From contig OZ025687.1 in the NCBI GenBank assembly GCA_964019335.1, forward strand, positions 186,001 to 250,000: 64,000 nt of DNA, read 5' to 3'. Origin of the DNA: Diplonema japonicum (taxonomy: Eukaryota > Euglenozoa > Diplonemea > Diplonemida > Diplonemidae). The notes below the pieces were generated by a model, which ran no database searches, was not told the origin of the DNA, and saw only the letters and a list, made by a program, of their open reading frames with translations. Numbering within the stretch: position 1 is the first letter of the stretch; each line of letters starts with the position of its first letter. A program made the translations under genes and the position numbers. Shown in pieces: positions 10,811 through 23,500 of this stretch.

Positions 10811-11725
10811 TCACGCATATTTCCACGAAATCCGTGCTTCATCGGTGGAGCCAGGGGGGCGGATTCTAATGGTTTTTCGACCGTTCTCCGCCTTTGGCAG
10901 CTCCATTTTCGAGGTTTGTTGTTGTTGCTGCTTCTTATCAGCCTTTTCTTTCCGCTTGCTCGTTACAGCGACTCGAGTATCGATGTTCTTCGCCAGTTTG
11001 AGGAATTCTGTTCCGGTAGTGCTGTTGATGAGGCTGACGGGAAGCCATCCACCAATGTTAAAATGGCAAAGAAGACCCACGTACAGTTTCCCGTTGGGCA
11101 GAGTCTCAATGAAGACCCCTGAGCCAGGGTACACATAGGCGGTGACTAGTTTTGTTTTAAAGCCTTCGAAGGGGGTCGCCTTGACTTGGTCAGTCTTTGA
11201 GAAGTCGATCCCTTCAAAGACGGAAAATATCTTATTGGTTTTTCCAGAATCATCTTTGTAGAACTTTGTGAAGCGAATGCCTGGAAATGCTCGGGAGGAC
11301 ACAACTCCTCCTCCTACCTCGTAAGAGGTATTTAGCTCAGCGTCAAGGAAATCATGTTCTCCTGTTGGAGAAGCCCATCGCTTGGGGTATACACCCCAGG
11401 ATATTGCTGCCTTGTCCCATTCCAATCTTTGCCCCCAATCGCATATCTGTGAAAAAACTGTTTCCGGGTCCGAACCCTCAGCTTCCCAAGAAATGCGCCA
11501 TCTTCTGTTGGAGATCCCCTTCATCATGCACCATTCGACGTTGTATTTACCCTTGTTGCCGTCGCTCTTCCATTCACCGCCTTCCTTGACCTTCTTCCCC
11601 TTGCAATCATGTGCCATTATGTCAATTGCCGGGAGCATCATGTCAACCAGTACTTGTGGTGCCTCGCCGTCCACTCGTCTTTCCTTCTCCACTTTGCTAC
11701 CATACTTTTCTTTTAACGCGTTCAT
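10811..11725 (-). CDS. START-domain lipid-transfer protein
   Basis: Single exon, 304 residues. The region about 60-245 has the StAR-related lipid transfer (START) pattern: EWCMMKGISNRRWRISWEAE, then ETVFSQICDWGQRLEWDK, a central beta-rich part with SSRAFPGIRFTKFY, and the C-terminal helix GWLPVSLINSTTGTEFLKL. START domains bind single lipid or sterol molecules in an open-ended pocket and shuttle them between membranes; the ligand cannot be told from sequence. The last ~60 residues are Lys/Gln-rich and basic, probably disordered. There is no signal peptide or membrane helix, so it is likely cytosolic. Start is the ATG at 11725, preceded by an A-rich leader. Confidence 0.82.
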   Translation of the reverse strand: MNALKEKYGSKVEKERRVDGEAPQVLVDMMLPAIDIMAHDCKGKKVKEGGEWKSDGNKGKYNVEWCMMKGISNRRWRISWEAEGSDPETVFSQICDWGQRLEWDKAAISWGVYPKRWASPTGEHDFLDAELNTSYEVGGGVVSSRAFPGIRFTKFYKDDSGKTNKIFSVFEGIDFSKTDQVKATPFEGFKTKLVTAYVYPGSGVFIETLPNGKLYVGLLCHFNIGGWLPVSLINSTTGTEFLKLAKNIDTRVAVTSKRKEKADKKQQQQQTSKMELPKAENGRKTIRIRPPGSTDEARISWKYA

Positions 11726-12290
11726 TGTTGTGTTGTTTCTGTTTGGGAATTTTGTTTTTTGTTGTTGCTGTTGTAGAGAGAGAGAAATGAGGAATTAAAA
11801 AAAAGAGGAGAAATGAAGAAAAGAAGAAAAAAAAAGCAGCAAGATTTTTTTAAAAAAAAGAACAACGGGAGGGGCTGGTAGGGTTTCTTTTTTTTTTTTT
11901 TTCCTTTGAGAAAAAAAAAATGTTAAAATAAAATTTTATTTCTATTTCATTTGTTTTCCCCCGTTCACAACTCCACCTCTCATTTTCCTCTCTTTTTTTT
12001 TTTTTTTTTTTTCCCTCTTCAATTTTTTTTTTTTTTTTTTGCTTTTTCCTGCTACACCGTTGAAAGTGCAGTGGTCGGGTGTTGGGAGGGCAGTTTCTTT
12101 CTGTTTCTCGAAAAAAAAACTATTTTTTTGTGTAAGAAGGGGAAAGAAAATAAAAAAAAAAAATAAAATAAAAAGAATAGTAAACATCTTTTGCGAAAAA
12201 CGTTTACCTCACGCAATAATATGAAGGTTTGTACAGATTAGAAAAAAGAAGGAGTAAGAGAAACTACGATACGCTGTTCCAACTACCTGC
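11726..12290. other. Low-complexity spacer
   Basis: A/T homopolymers with a short mixed island at about 12045-12110. No gene or RNA is recognised. It is the 5' side of the START-domain gene and 3' side of GAPDH copy 1. Confidence 0.55.
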
Positions 12291-13504
<1,214 letters not shown>

Positions 13505-13569
13505 TTACAGTCATGACAAACGTTTTGAAGAAAGAAAAGGAAACAGAACCGAAAATAAAGATGGCCCTG

Positions 13570-14088
13570 TTAAGTAGCCTTCAGTTTACCGACGGCAGGG
13601 AGGGGAAGGGGCGCAGGAGGGGTGCAGGGACGGTAAGTCGAGACGAACTGTGGGCAGTCAAACACAGGCCGCTTGGTCCGCTTGCTAGAGGGGTGCGAGA
13701 GACGCTTCAAGCACACATCAAAGGTAGTGCGCCCTATCCAAGGGTCGGGTAACAGCTTGCGGGGTGCCGGAAGAGGTGCCTTTTGCAGGAAAGGCCCAGT
13801 CCCTCCTGCAATAGTCGGCCCAGGGGGTAAACTCGTCAGTTTCGTGCGCACCTGTCGGTGGGGAACCAACCTCAACACGTTACAGCTCTCGGGCCTCAAT
13901 GTTGACAGCCCCACCGCTCGCCTCCTGATGGCCACTGCGAGGTCGTCGCTTGCAAGGGACGTTCCCCACATAGTTGCAGTATCTAAAGGAAGGACTCTTC
14001 GCTTCCCACCACACCCAGACAGAAGCTCATTCGAGTCACGTGTATCATGCACGTGCCCCATCGCCCCAAAAGTGGTCGGCGGCGCCAT
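13570..14088 (-). CDS. Hypothetical protein, 172 aa
   Basis: I do not recognise it. Single exon in a tight position: 119 nt after it comes GAPDH copy 1, and only 62 nt before it ends the PPR gene, as expected for a gene in a one-way array. It begins MAPPTTFGAMGHVHDTRD, is Pro- and Arg-rich, has no signal peptide, membrane helix or coiled coil, and carries a conserved-looking segment DPWIGRTTFDVCLKRLSHPS. The short proline-punctuated segments are reminiscent of small axonemal microtubule-associated proteins, but that is only an impression. The opposite strand has an overlapping 149-aa frame (13673-14122); I prefer the minus frame because of position, strand and the ATG context. Confidence 0.55.
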   Translation of the reverse strand: MAPPTTFGAMGHVHDTRDSNELLSGCGGKRRVLPLDTATMWGTSLASDDLAVAIRRRAVGLSTLRPESCNVLRLVPHRQVRTKLTSLPPGPTIAGGTGPFLQKAPLPAPRKLLPDPWIGRTTFDVCLKRLSHPSSKRTKRPVFDCPQFVSTYRPCTPPAPLPLPAVGKLKAT

Positions 14089-14150
14089 GCCCCCCTACCT
14101 GCAGCGTGTCGTGATACTGTAGCAAGTTCAACAAGGCAACAAAAAAACAT

Positions 14151-15782
14151 CTACTTTCCACCCCTTATGATCTGATGATGTACATCGCGTGCAAACGGCG
14201 TGGCGACAAGCACGTTGTAAATGGCCTCCGCAGCCTCTTCGCGGCCTGCGTCCGTCAGGACACTCAAGATGGACGTGAAGATGTTCGGAAGGTTATTGAA
14301 AGAGAGCTTCTCAGCTTCAGCATAAGCGCCCTCTGCCAAGAGGAGGTACACAGGAGACTGGTCAATAGCGTGGAGTGTTGCCGTGGCTGAGAGAAACTGA
14401 TCAGCTGCCTGCGGAGAAGCAGTGGTGAAGACGTGCTGTGGGAGATGGCTGTAGTTTGTGTGAAGCTTTTTGCAGATTGCCTCAAGAGAGGGTGAAGTCC
14501 ATGGGGACAAGCCATGGTGGGGGGTGAGCTGCGACATGAGGTTGAACAACCACAAGACCCGAGAGTGATACCCCTCGTTGTCGCTGTCGACCCCTTCCAA
14601 CAGTGCAAGCATCACCTTCCACGTCTCGGTGTTCGGGCTGACGGAGGGCAGCGACGTGTCCTCTGCGTCGCCTATCCTCGCAATGCTGCAGCATAGCGTG
14701 TCCACCAAACTTGCCGCCAGGTCGAAACCTTGGAGCTCCCCAGAGGCTTTAAGAATGCAATTCAGGGTGTACGTGTTGGGGTTCACACCGTCGTCCATCA
14801 TCTCTGACCATGTCGCCAGCACCTTCTGGTGGTCACCTTTTATTGTCAGCAGCCGCATTGCCGCATTGTAGGTGATGACGTTGGGCATCATATTATACTT
14901 TCCATCGCAAATAGACGCGAAGAGCTTCTCGCCTGCTTCAGCTGATGCTGGTGACTTGTGCGCCGACAAAATGGGGTTAAGTCCATCGATGCTGAGCACT
15001 GTTGAAGGGTTGGCAGCAAGGAGTTTGTGCAGCCCGTCGACGGCGAGAGACGGGGTTGAGAGGCGACCTGCGACCTTTCCATAACTTGCGAGGGTGAGGT
15101 TGCCCATTTCATGCTCGTTCTCAAGGGCGTAGGTGAAGGTGTTCGTAGCCTCGTCGGCGGTGGTGCAGCGGAGGAGGATACGTGACACCTCATGGTCAGT
15201 GAGCCGCCTTGGGTTCATGTGTCGTTGGTCAAGGAGTTCGGTGAGATGCCTGATGACCTTGAAGGGTGAGGGCGCCTCGATGTCGTCAAGCAGCGCTTCA
15301 ATGTCCCATTCGTCCACGTCAAGCGCGACGAAGCTGTTCAGAAAGGTGCCCATGAACATGGAGCTCTTGACGGACGGTCCGCGTGCTGCAGAGATCCGTC
15401 TTGCGTAGGGGCGGCCTTGGTTGATAAGTTGCGGCATCTTCTGCGGTGCTGTTTCGCGTCCCATAGGCTCTCCTGCGATGCTCACCACATCGTAGAAACT
15501 TCCTATCTTCCTGTTGCGCAGGAATGGAAGCCGCATCGTGTCGTCTTGGTCCCTCACATCCTTGTCCAGCGTCCCGTAGCTCTTGTTCGTAACAGGAAGG
15601 TACTCTGCTCCGCCAAGTCTCCTCTGCACCTCTTGCATTCTCACCTCATCTGTCTCCTTCCGAAAGTCTCCCGTATAATGCTTCCACCACGCTGTTAAAT
15701 ACTTATTCTTATACGCGTCGAAATAGTGCTTGCTGGGCGGTCCATTGACCCAACGCTTCTGCCCCCGCATTCTGTGGAGCAT
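14151..15782 (-). CDS. Pentatricopeptide-repeat (PPR) protein
   Basis: Single exon, 543 residues from the ATG at 15782. Residues about 300-370 contain recognisable PPR helices (NVITYNAAMRLLTIKGDHQ, then WSEMMDDGVNPNTYTLNCIL), followed by further alpha-hairpin repeats. PPR proteins bind organellar RNA in a sequence-specific way and act in processing, editing, stability or translation; several belong to mitochondrial ribosomes of protists. The basic N-terminus (MLHRMRGQKRWVNGPPSKHY) fits a mitochondrial location or mitoribosomal protein. In-frame sequence upstream is Phe/Pro low complexity and was not included. The specific target is unknown. Confidence 0.8.
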   Translation of the reverse strand: MLHRMRGQKRWVNGPPSKHYFDAYKNKYLTAWWKHYTGDFRKETDEVRMQEVQRRLGGAEYLPVTNKSYGTLDKDVRDQDDTMRLPFLRNRKIGSFYDVVSIAGEPMGRETAPQKMPQLINQGRPYARRISAARGPSVKSSMFMGTFLNSFVALDVDEWDIEALLDDIEAPSPFKVIRHLTELLDQRHMNPRRLTDHEVSRILLRCTTADEATNTFTYALENEHEMGNLTLASYGKVAGRLSTPSLAVDGLHKLLAANPSTVLSIDGLNPILSAHKSPASAEAGEKLFASICDGKYNMMPNVITYNAAMRLLTIKGDHQKVLATWSEMMDDGVNPNTYTLNCILKASGELQGFDLAASLVDTLCCSIARIGDAEDTSLPSVSPNTETWKVMLALLEGVDSDNEGYHSRVLWLFNLMSQLTPHHGLSPWTSPSLEAICKKLHTNYSHLPQHVFTTASPQAADQFLSATATLHAIDQSPVYLLLAEGAYAEAEKLSFNNLPNIFTSILSVLTDAGREEAAEAIYNVLVATPFARDVHHQIIRGGK

Positions 15783-16096
15783 CTTTTCTTTTGCCCTGGA
15801 TGGTGGTGGCGGTGATATTGTCAGTTTTTTTCTTCTTTTCCTACAACTTGAAGGAAAAAAAAAATGGGGAGGGGGAGGGGAGGTGAAAGGGCGTGTGGAA
15901 ATTGTATACCAAATACTGAACGGATAAAAAAAAAAAAAAAAAAGAAGAGAAAGTTCTTTTCGCACTAAACTTTAACAAGCTTTTCTCCAGCCCTCGGTTT
16001 CGATTTTCATTGGGGGGAAGCGTGGAGAAGTTTGTCAGATAGTCTTTACTAAAGGAAAAAAAAAACCCCCCCACCCTACATCTTTCCCATAATAAG
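15783..16096. other. Low-complexity spacer
   Basis: A-tract at about 15926-15943, mixed sequence around 15960-16035, then A/C tracts. No gene is seen. Confidence 0.5.
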
Positions 16097-17653
16097 CTAA
16101 AATTTTATAGCTGCTGTCCCGCCACGGGAAGCAGTAGTGTACGGGGTGATTTCGAAGTAATTGGACAGCTGGCGTAGGTGGTCTGGGAAGACTTCATTGC
16201 CTGCTACAATGGTAATGTGACGCAAGGGAAGGTTCTTGGAGGGAGTCTGGATGTCCTTCTTGACTGCAGTGTTGAGACTTATCCAGTTTGCGGACGATCC
16301 TGCTCCGGCTCCTGCGGCCCCAACCTCTGTCGACTCCTCAGATTCGAACATTTTTAACGACGCCACGTCATCGGAACCCTCATCGAAAGAAAATCTATTT
16401 TTCGCACGTCCACCTGACGGGATAAAGGTGACTTCGCAAGCGCTGATCAATTGCTCCACAGCTTCGCTGTGGATATTATTGTGTGCCACATCAAGATGGA
16501 ATAATTCGCTTGCAGAGGGGAGCACTTCTACAATATAATCGAACCCCGACTTATCCAAAATCAGCGGGCGGGTTCCAAGGTTGTTTCGCCATAGCATGAG
16601 CTCGCGTAGCTTTGCGTGGTCGCGGATCAACATTGAAAGGTGCATGCCTGCCTTCGCTCCGATCTTATTGGTTGAAAGGTTCAATGAACCGAGCTTGGAC
16701 ATCCTGTTGGAGAGGATGCCCTTGCACACTGCCTCGCAGCCCTCGTCCTGCATGTTGTTCAAGGACGCGTCGACGTGGCGCAGCTTCCCGTTCTTCTGCA
16801 AAATCTGTCCTAATATCTTTGAACCGTCGATGCCCAATCGTGCACCGCTTACATTGAGCCTTGTGAGCGAAGGATGGTTTGAAAGAGAAGTCCCAACGTC
16901 GGAGAAGGACGGCCCGATCCCAGTCCCGGACAGTGAAAGAAACACCAATGTGTCGCAAAATGCAAGTGACCCTCCAAGACGAACCCCCCGCCCGCTTTCT
17001 TTCAACGACATTCCCTGAAAAGACGCGACATACACCTTCTCAGCAGAAGGGTTCCCCACCGAGACCACACCCTTGAGATTGTTATGCGCCAACTGTTTGC
17101 ATATAAATTCGACACGGCGGTCTTCATCGACAGAGGACACTCTGAAGGCAGATCGGATCCCGTTGTGACTTCGTGCTGACTCCCATTGCTTTCTTGTGGG
17201 GGCTTCTGGGAATCTACCAGATTTTTTATAGTCGACAATGTGGAAACCTAAAGGGTGCTCCTTTCTTGCTTGCATTGTTGTAGGGGGACTGTATTCGGGG
17301 TAGTGATGTTGAAATGCTTCTTTTGCGACAGTTTGCAGCTCTTCTGGCGTCAAGCAGTGAAGAGCGAGCTCCTCATTGAACGGGAGCTCTGCTGCGGTGT
17401 CCTCGTTCTCGTTGTTGAAGATGATTGTTCGCAACATACTTCGCAGACCTGCTCGTTTGGACTCCTTTTGCGAAACAGCAGCTGCCGACTTGTCCGGGCC
17501 CTTCCACACATTCTTCAGCACCGTTCCCCACCTCCCCTTCTTTTCTTCATGGGACTGGTTTGAGCTCGTTTTGTCTTCCGCCACATTGACAACGTGGAGC
17601 AGATCATCTGGTTTTTCCTCGAAAACTTCACCTTCGTCACTTCTTGTGCTCAT
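16097..17653 (-). CDS. Leucine-rich-repeat protein (ribonuclease-inhibitor type)
   Basis: Single exon, 518 residues. The N-terminal ~200 residues are charged with no recognised fold. Residues about 225-410 are LRRs of the ~28-residue ribonuclease-inhibitor type; visible beta strands are TLVFLSLSGTGIG, SLTRLNVSGARLG, KLRHVDASLNNMQ, KLGSLNLSTNKIG, KLRELMLWRNNLG and ELFHLDVAHNNIH. The final ~100 residues are Ala/Gly/Ser-rich, then a short predicted beta/alpha tail. Such LRR proteins in flagellates often serve as axonemal or cytoskeletal scaffolds (the DRC5/TCTE1 type is one example), but nothing here fixes the partner. No signal peptide or membrane helix. Confidence 0.75.
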   Translation of the reverse strand: MSTRSDEGEVFEEKPDDLLHVVNVAEDKTSSNQSHEEKKGRWGTVLKNVWKGPDKSAAAVSQKESKRAGLRSMLRTIIFNNENEDTAAELPFNEELALHCLTPEELQTVAKEAFQHHYPEYSPPTTMQARKEHPLGFHIVDYKKSGRFPEAPTRKQWESARSHNGIRSAFRVSSVDEDRRVEFICKQLAHNNLKGVVSVGNPSAEKVYVASFQGMSLKESGRGVRLGGSLAFCDTLVFLSLSGTGIGPSFSDVGTSLSNHPSLTRLNVSGARLGIDGSKILGQILQKNGKLRHVDASLNNMQDEGCEAVCKGILSNRMSKLGSLNLSTNKIGAKAGMHLSMLIRDHAKLRELMLWRNNLGTRPLILDKSGFDYIVEVLPSASELFHLDVAHNNIHSEAVEQLISACEVTFIPSGGRAKNRFSFDEGSDDVASLKMFESEESTEVGAAGAGAGSSANWISLNTAVKKDIQTPSKNLPLRHITIVAGNEVFPDHLRQLSNYFEITPYTTASRGGTAAIKF

Positions 17654-18381
17654 CTTATCTTTTTTTTTTTCTTTTTTTTTTTTTTTCTTCCTCTGCCCCC
17701 CCTTTTTTTATTGACGGGGAGACACCAAAAATGAACAAAGAGGGTTTCGTTCAAAAATATATGCCGGGAAGGGAAGGGCTTTAAAAAAAAAAAAAAGGGA
17801 AAAAAAAAAAAAAAAAACAATAGTTTTCTTCAGAAAACGACTTTGCGGGGGGTATTAAGCAGAAGCGATCAGAAAAATAAAAAAGTTCACTATGGTCGGG
17901 GAGGGGGGGTGTTAACCATCAAAAGAAAGGAAAAGAAACGGTACGCAAAAAAGGGAGGGGGAAGGGGGGAGAACTTAAGATCCGTACAAGAGCGCAAAAA
18001 GGCAGGCAGAACACACAAGGGAGAACGGCTTTCTTTTTTTTTTTTTTTTTTCCCCTTTTTTCCGTCCCTTCTCAACAGCAAAAACTTAAAAAAAAAAAAA
18101 AAAACTTAAAGAACAACAAGCATTCAATGAAACTTTCCTTGGATTTCTTTTTTTTTTTTTTTTTCTTCTTCTTTTTTGCATAATCAACAACACAACTTAG
18201 GTACTAGCCTCCCCCACTCTCTGTGGTTTTCCTCAGTTAAAGGACTGCTGCCACCTGAAACGTGCTCTTACCATCTTGTCTTTTCTTGGGGCATGGGGTT
18301 CAGTATTGCCCATGTGGGGAAGGGAAGGGGTCAAAGGTCTTCTAGCTCCTTTCGAAGAAGAGACTTTATAACGTTCGTAAC
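17654..18381. other. Low-complexity spacer with a mixed 3' part
   Basis: Homopolymers dominate 17654-18180. The part 18180-18380 has balanced composition but no open frame of note on the minus strand; it is probably 3' UTR of GAPDH copy 2. It shows no similarity to the region downstream of GAPDH copy 1. Confidence 0.5.
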
Positions 18382-19644
<1,263 letters not shown>

Positions 19645-19706
19645 CTAGAAGAAGAAGAAAAAAAAAAGAAAAAAAACAAATTGTTGCCAGCACACTGAAG
19701 GCCTGC

Positions 19707-20171
19707 CTAGCCTAGCATCCGTTTCTTTGCGTCGCCCATTTTTTCTCCCATGGTACCCGACTTCAGGTAGCCAAAATGCCGCGCGCCCTTTATAGTCCCA
19801 TAGAAAACTCCCATTGCAAGGAAATACGTGAAAAAGAAAAGTGCGATCTGAAATTTTATTAATAAATTTAGGAGTGGGATCGTTCATACCTTTGCACCCG
19901 TGCTCATGCCACTGTCGCTGCTGGGTGGTGCTGAGGTTGCTGGAGCTTGAGTTGAAGGTGCTGTGGTGGGTATATTGCTAGGGCTGCAGGTGCCGGTGCT
20001 GTTATCATAAGTGCAGCCGACGAGTGTGTCACACATAGTCATGTTAGAGGTTCCGTTGTCGCAGCACTCCGTGACGTTTACGCTCTTCGTGCAGTCCACA
20101 TCCCACACCCAGTCACCAACGGTGTCCTGAGCCTGCGTCAGAATAACAACCCCGAGGGTCACAAACAGCAT
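19707..20171 (-). CDS. Small type I membrane glycoprotein-like protein, 140 aa
   Basis: Function unknown. Two exons, 20171-19890 and 19847-19707, separated by a 42-nt intron, joined in phase 0. Layout: signal peptide (MLFVTLGVVILTQAQ), a small Cys-rich ectodomain (TECCDNGTSNMTMCDTLVGC) with several N-glycosylation sequons, a Thr/Ser/Pro/Ala stalk (residues about 68-92), one membrane helix encoded by exon 2 (IALFFFTYFLAMGVFYGTI) and a short basic tail ending KKRMLG. The start ATG was chosen because the signal peptide begins exactly there; the upstream in-frame extension has no ATG. It resembles small coat proteins of flagellates in layout only. Confidence 0.75.
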
Positions 20172-20222
20172 TGTTATATTACTTTTGGTTCCCCCCTCCC
20201 TCACCTTTCTTTAATTAAAATT
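20172..20222. other. Short spacer
   Basis: Upstream leader of the 140-aa membrane protein gene; A/T-rich on the plus strand, no feature. Confidence 0.4.
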
Positions 20223-20386
20223 CAAATTAACACGCAAGCCTGAGACGAAAGCCGCATGCTCTAAAAAAGGACTAGGTATCTCTCAGTTTCGGACATATCT
20301 CACGACTCCTCCAGGTGCTGTCCTCTTCAGACGAGAGGCACCTTCAATGGTTCCTACTAGCGTCCCAGAGTACTTTTCCCAACCAC
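20223..20386. repeat. Conserved non-coding repeat, copy 2 (structured RNA or SINE-like)
   Basis: Partner of 5039-5233; see that entry. This copy is 164 nt. The 29-nt hairpin at 20314-20342 aligns gap-free to copy 1 with six differences. Two of these (T opposite G here, T opposite A in copy 1) keep pairing if the plus strand is the RNA but would break it on the minus strand. It lies between CC2D2A and the 140-aa membrane protein, about 155 nt downstream of the CC2D2A stop. Confidence 0.7.
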
Positions 20387-20540
20387 GGTCTTCTTGGTGC
20401 TATGGAAAGAAAGAGACCGGTTTTTGTTTTCTCATCTTTTTTCTGTCTTTCTTTGGGTTGGAAAGCGAAGAAGAATAACTACTACTATTATCTAATCTTT
20501 GGGGGAATTCTTTTTTTCTTTTTCTTTTTCTATTGTCTGT

Positions 20541-23500
20541 CTAAGGCCACCTGGCGAGCGACCGTTTCAAAACCGCTACGTACACCCAGACTGAAAGGTA
20601 ATCGTTGTTCCCGCAGGAGAAAAAGCCTTTGGTGTAGACTCCGATCGCGAATTCTACGTTGGGGTCCGCTGGGTCGGTGCTGTGGATGGCAGTGTGGGCG
20701 ATTGCACGCTTGATGGTTGCGAAGTCACTCCAAGGGAAGTGAAAGGGGAACCCGTGCATTTCGTACGATGAAAGGGCTTCGCGAAGGGAGGTGCGGTGAT
20801 AGTCAAGGATCTCCGTGTGCTTTGCAGCAAGCCAAGCCTCGCTTCCGTCGCCCTCGCCCCTGCCTCTATCATAGCCTTCTGTGTATGCTTGTTCCATCGC
20901 AGGCAGCAGTACGTGGTCCAACACCTTTCTGCCGTGAATGTCTAGTAGATTCCTAAACGTCGTGAGCATGTTCTTCACAGGGCTTCGCAGCTCCTTCATC
21001 TGCGATTTTAATTCATCTGTGAGCAAGACCTGTATCCTCACCTCCTTCTCCTCCGCAATAGGAAGGTATGTCCCTATCGACGCTTGACACGACTCCTTCG
21101 GCACGCTGTTCATATCCAAAAACAATGGCCGCCACGACCGCCCTGCAAACAGATTCCACTCCATCCTCCTCGGCAAGCTTGTCGCCTGTACATTGCACAA
21201 TATGTTTGTGTGGTTATAAACCACGCTGATGTCCTTAAGAGGACATTTGTTGCTGTGCAGGGAGTACCTGTCTCCGGTGACAGGATCCCACAAGAAATAC
21301 GCATCGGGGTTGATGGCGTCTATTGTAAGAACAAACGACGCCTTCAAGTGCTTGTCGGTGCTGCCGAGCACGACCCAGACTTCGGAGAACCTTCTGAACG
21401 GAGGGTGGCACAACCACTGGAAATAGTTGGCGAGCAGGCTGCTGTGTTCGTCATAGTCACCTGCCCCTGTCTCGAGGAACTCGAGTGAAGTGCTCCAACA
21501 CGTGCCGGTGTCATCGTCGCGCACCACAACCGTCTCCAGGAAAGGGATGATGCTGACAAACCGGGAAATCGTGAACTCGGGTGGGATCTCGCTGTTCTCC
21601 AGCAGCTCTTGCGGGGGCACCAGGCCGTCTTGTCGGACGTACCTGCTGATCAGTGTCGCGCGTTTGTCGGTGCTGTGCACCAATGCCATGATCCTCTCCA
21701 TCCTGGCATGCCCGCTTGGTGCTACATTTTTGACTGTTGAACGACATCTTGCCAACCACCGCTGTGCGTGCCAGAACAGCTGGACAGGTTCATTTGAATG
21801 CAACGCATCAAACGAGTCGGAAATGCTCCTCGGCGCGCTGCCTGGCGACAGGGTGATGTAAAGCGAGAGCGTCGAGAAGTTGTTCATCGCCTGCTCTTGG
21901 GAGGAAGGAAGATCAGACTGTTGTGCGTAAGCCAGCGACACAGCTGGTGCCTGCAGCCGCAGCGTGCCTTCCCACGTTGATCGTGTCGAATTGTACACAG
22001 TGGCAAACGGGATCTCGCAGCTACCTAGGAACTTCTTCATCTCGTAGTAGTTCACAGTCTTCCCCTCTGCCTGCTCGTGCAGATCGTTGCCGAGCCTGTG
22101 GCTCTTCACCTTGTCGAAGAGGCGTACTTCTATCGGATCATTCATGACGGCCAGTGTCTCTGTTTTCAGATCGTCTGGTAGGTTGAGTTTCACTGTCTCG
22201 AAAAACAGTGGGTCCGGCCCCACGGCGCTCCTGCTTTTCTTTGGATTGCTGACCCCGAACCTCACCTCAGCGAAGACATCGAGGTCCACATCTGCTTCCT
22301 TCTTCTCATCTTTGCTCTCCTCCAACCCGAGGCCCACTGAACCAAACCCGGACCCCCTAGGCTTCGCAAGCCGAACGGACTTCTTGCCTTCGCTCAAATG
22401 TGCCGAGCATCTCACAGGCAAGTTGCTGCCACTCTTGATGTACACCAGCAGGGTAGGCTTCTCCCCAGACATCTCTGCAACCGTCTCATCGATAAAGCGC
22501 CTGTAAGGCCTGAGTTTTGAAATCGGCTGGAAGAAGTCGATCAGTACGTCGAAGATGTTCCTTTGCACCTCATCGATAGGCTGTGTCACCATTTCATTCA
22601 GCAGCTCGTTATCACGCATGGTACCCTTCTTCGCAAGCAGCGCTTTCGCTTTCCTGATCTTGGCTTGCCACGCCTCAGTCGAAAGCACGTTCTTCTCATC
22701 ATCAGACTCAGATTCTTCAGGGTCACGCTCCCAGTCTTTCTCCTGAGGGAGCCTTGGGACAGGGAGGCTGCGCGATCCTGCAAGCAGCCTGTCCTGCCTG
22801 TCTGCGATAGGTGCCTTACTTTCGATCAGCTTCCACCTACGTTTCAGGAGCTTCGTCCTATCCATGAAGCCCTGTCGTGGCGTGATGTGCGGCGGCGGAA
22901 GAAGGACAGAGGCCAAGGGGCCGTCCTGCTCTTGGGCCACCATCCTCCGCTTGCTTCGGGTAAGTGCCGCCCCGTGTCTTACCGCGAGACGTTTTATGAG
23001 CGGCTGATGCACAGGGTCGTTGGGGTCCATCCTGCCGGCCACAACCTCCTTTGTGACTTCCTTGAGATCCATCAACTGTGTGTTGTTGATGATGGGCAGC
23101 GGTGCCCGCGAAGGGAAGCCCTTTTCATGCTGCGACCAGAAGGCCTCGACAAGCATACAGCCAGCTGTCTGCACATCGGAGGAGAACGGGTGCCATGCTA
23201 TGTTCCTGCTTGACTGCGCAGCGCCTGGCTCAAATGGCGAAGCGCCAAAGGGAGGGGTCACTGTGACATATCCACATGAAAAGCTTCGTGTCAGACCGCG
23301 CCCTCTCTGGATCACCTGGATGAGCAAGGCTTCAGGTTCCTTGGCCAAGTGGAGCCTCACAAGGCTATTGAAATCGACATTGAAGTCCTTCCCCATAGGC
23401 TTCCACTCTGTCTTAGCTGCCAATCGGCCCCTGCCGTCCCCGTCTTTGAGCCGCACGAACAGCATACACTTGTACAACAACTTATCGTGCAACTCCTTGC

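Noticed and set aside
10541-11122. Plus-strand frame of 193 codons
   Set aside because: It runs from the mixed island through Lys and Phe homopolymers into the antisense of the START-domain gene; no family resemblance and wrong strand for this array.
13673-14122. Plus-strand 149-codon frame opposite the 172-aa gene
   Set aside because: Opposite strand to every other gene; the minus frame has a better start and fits the tight spacing, though neither has a homologue I know.
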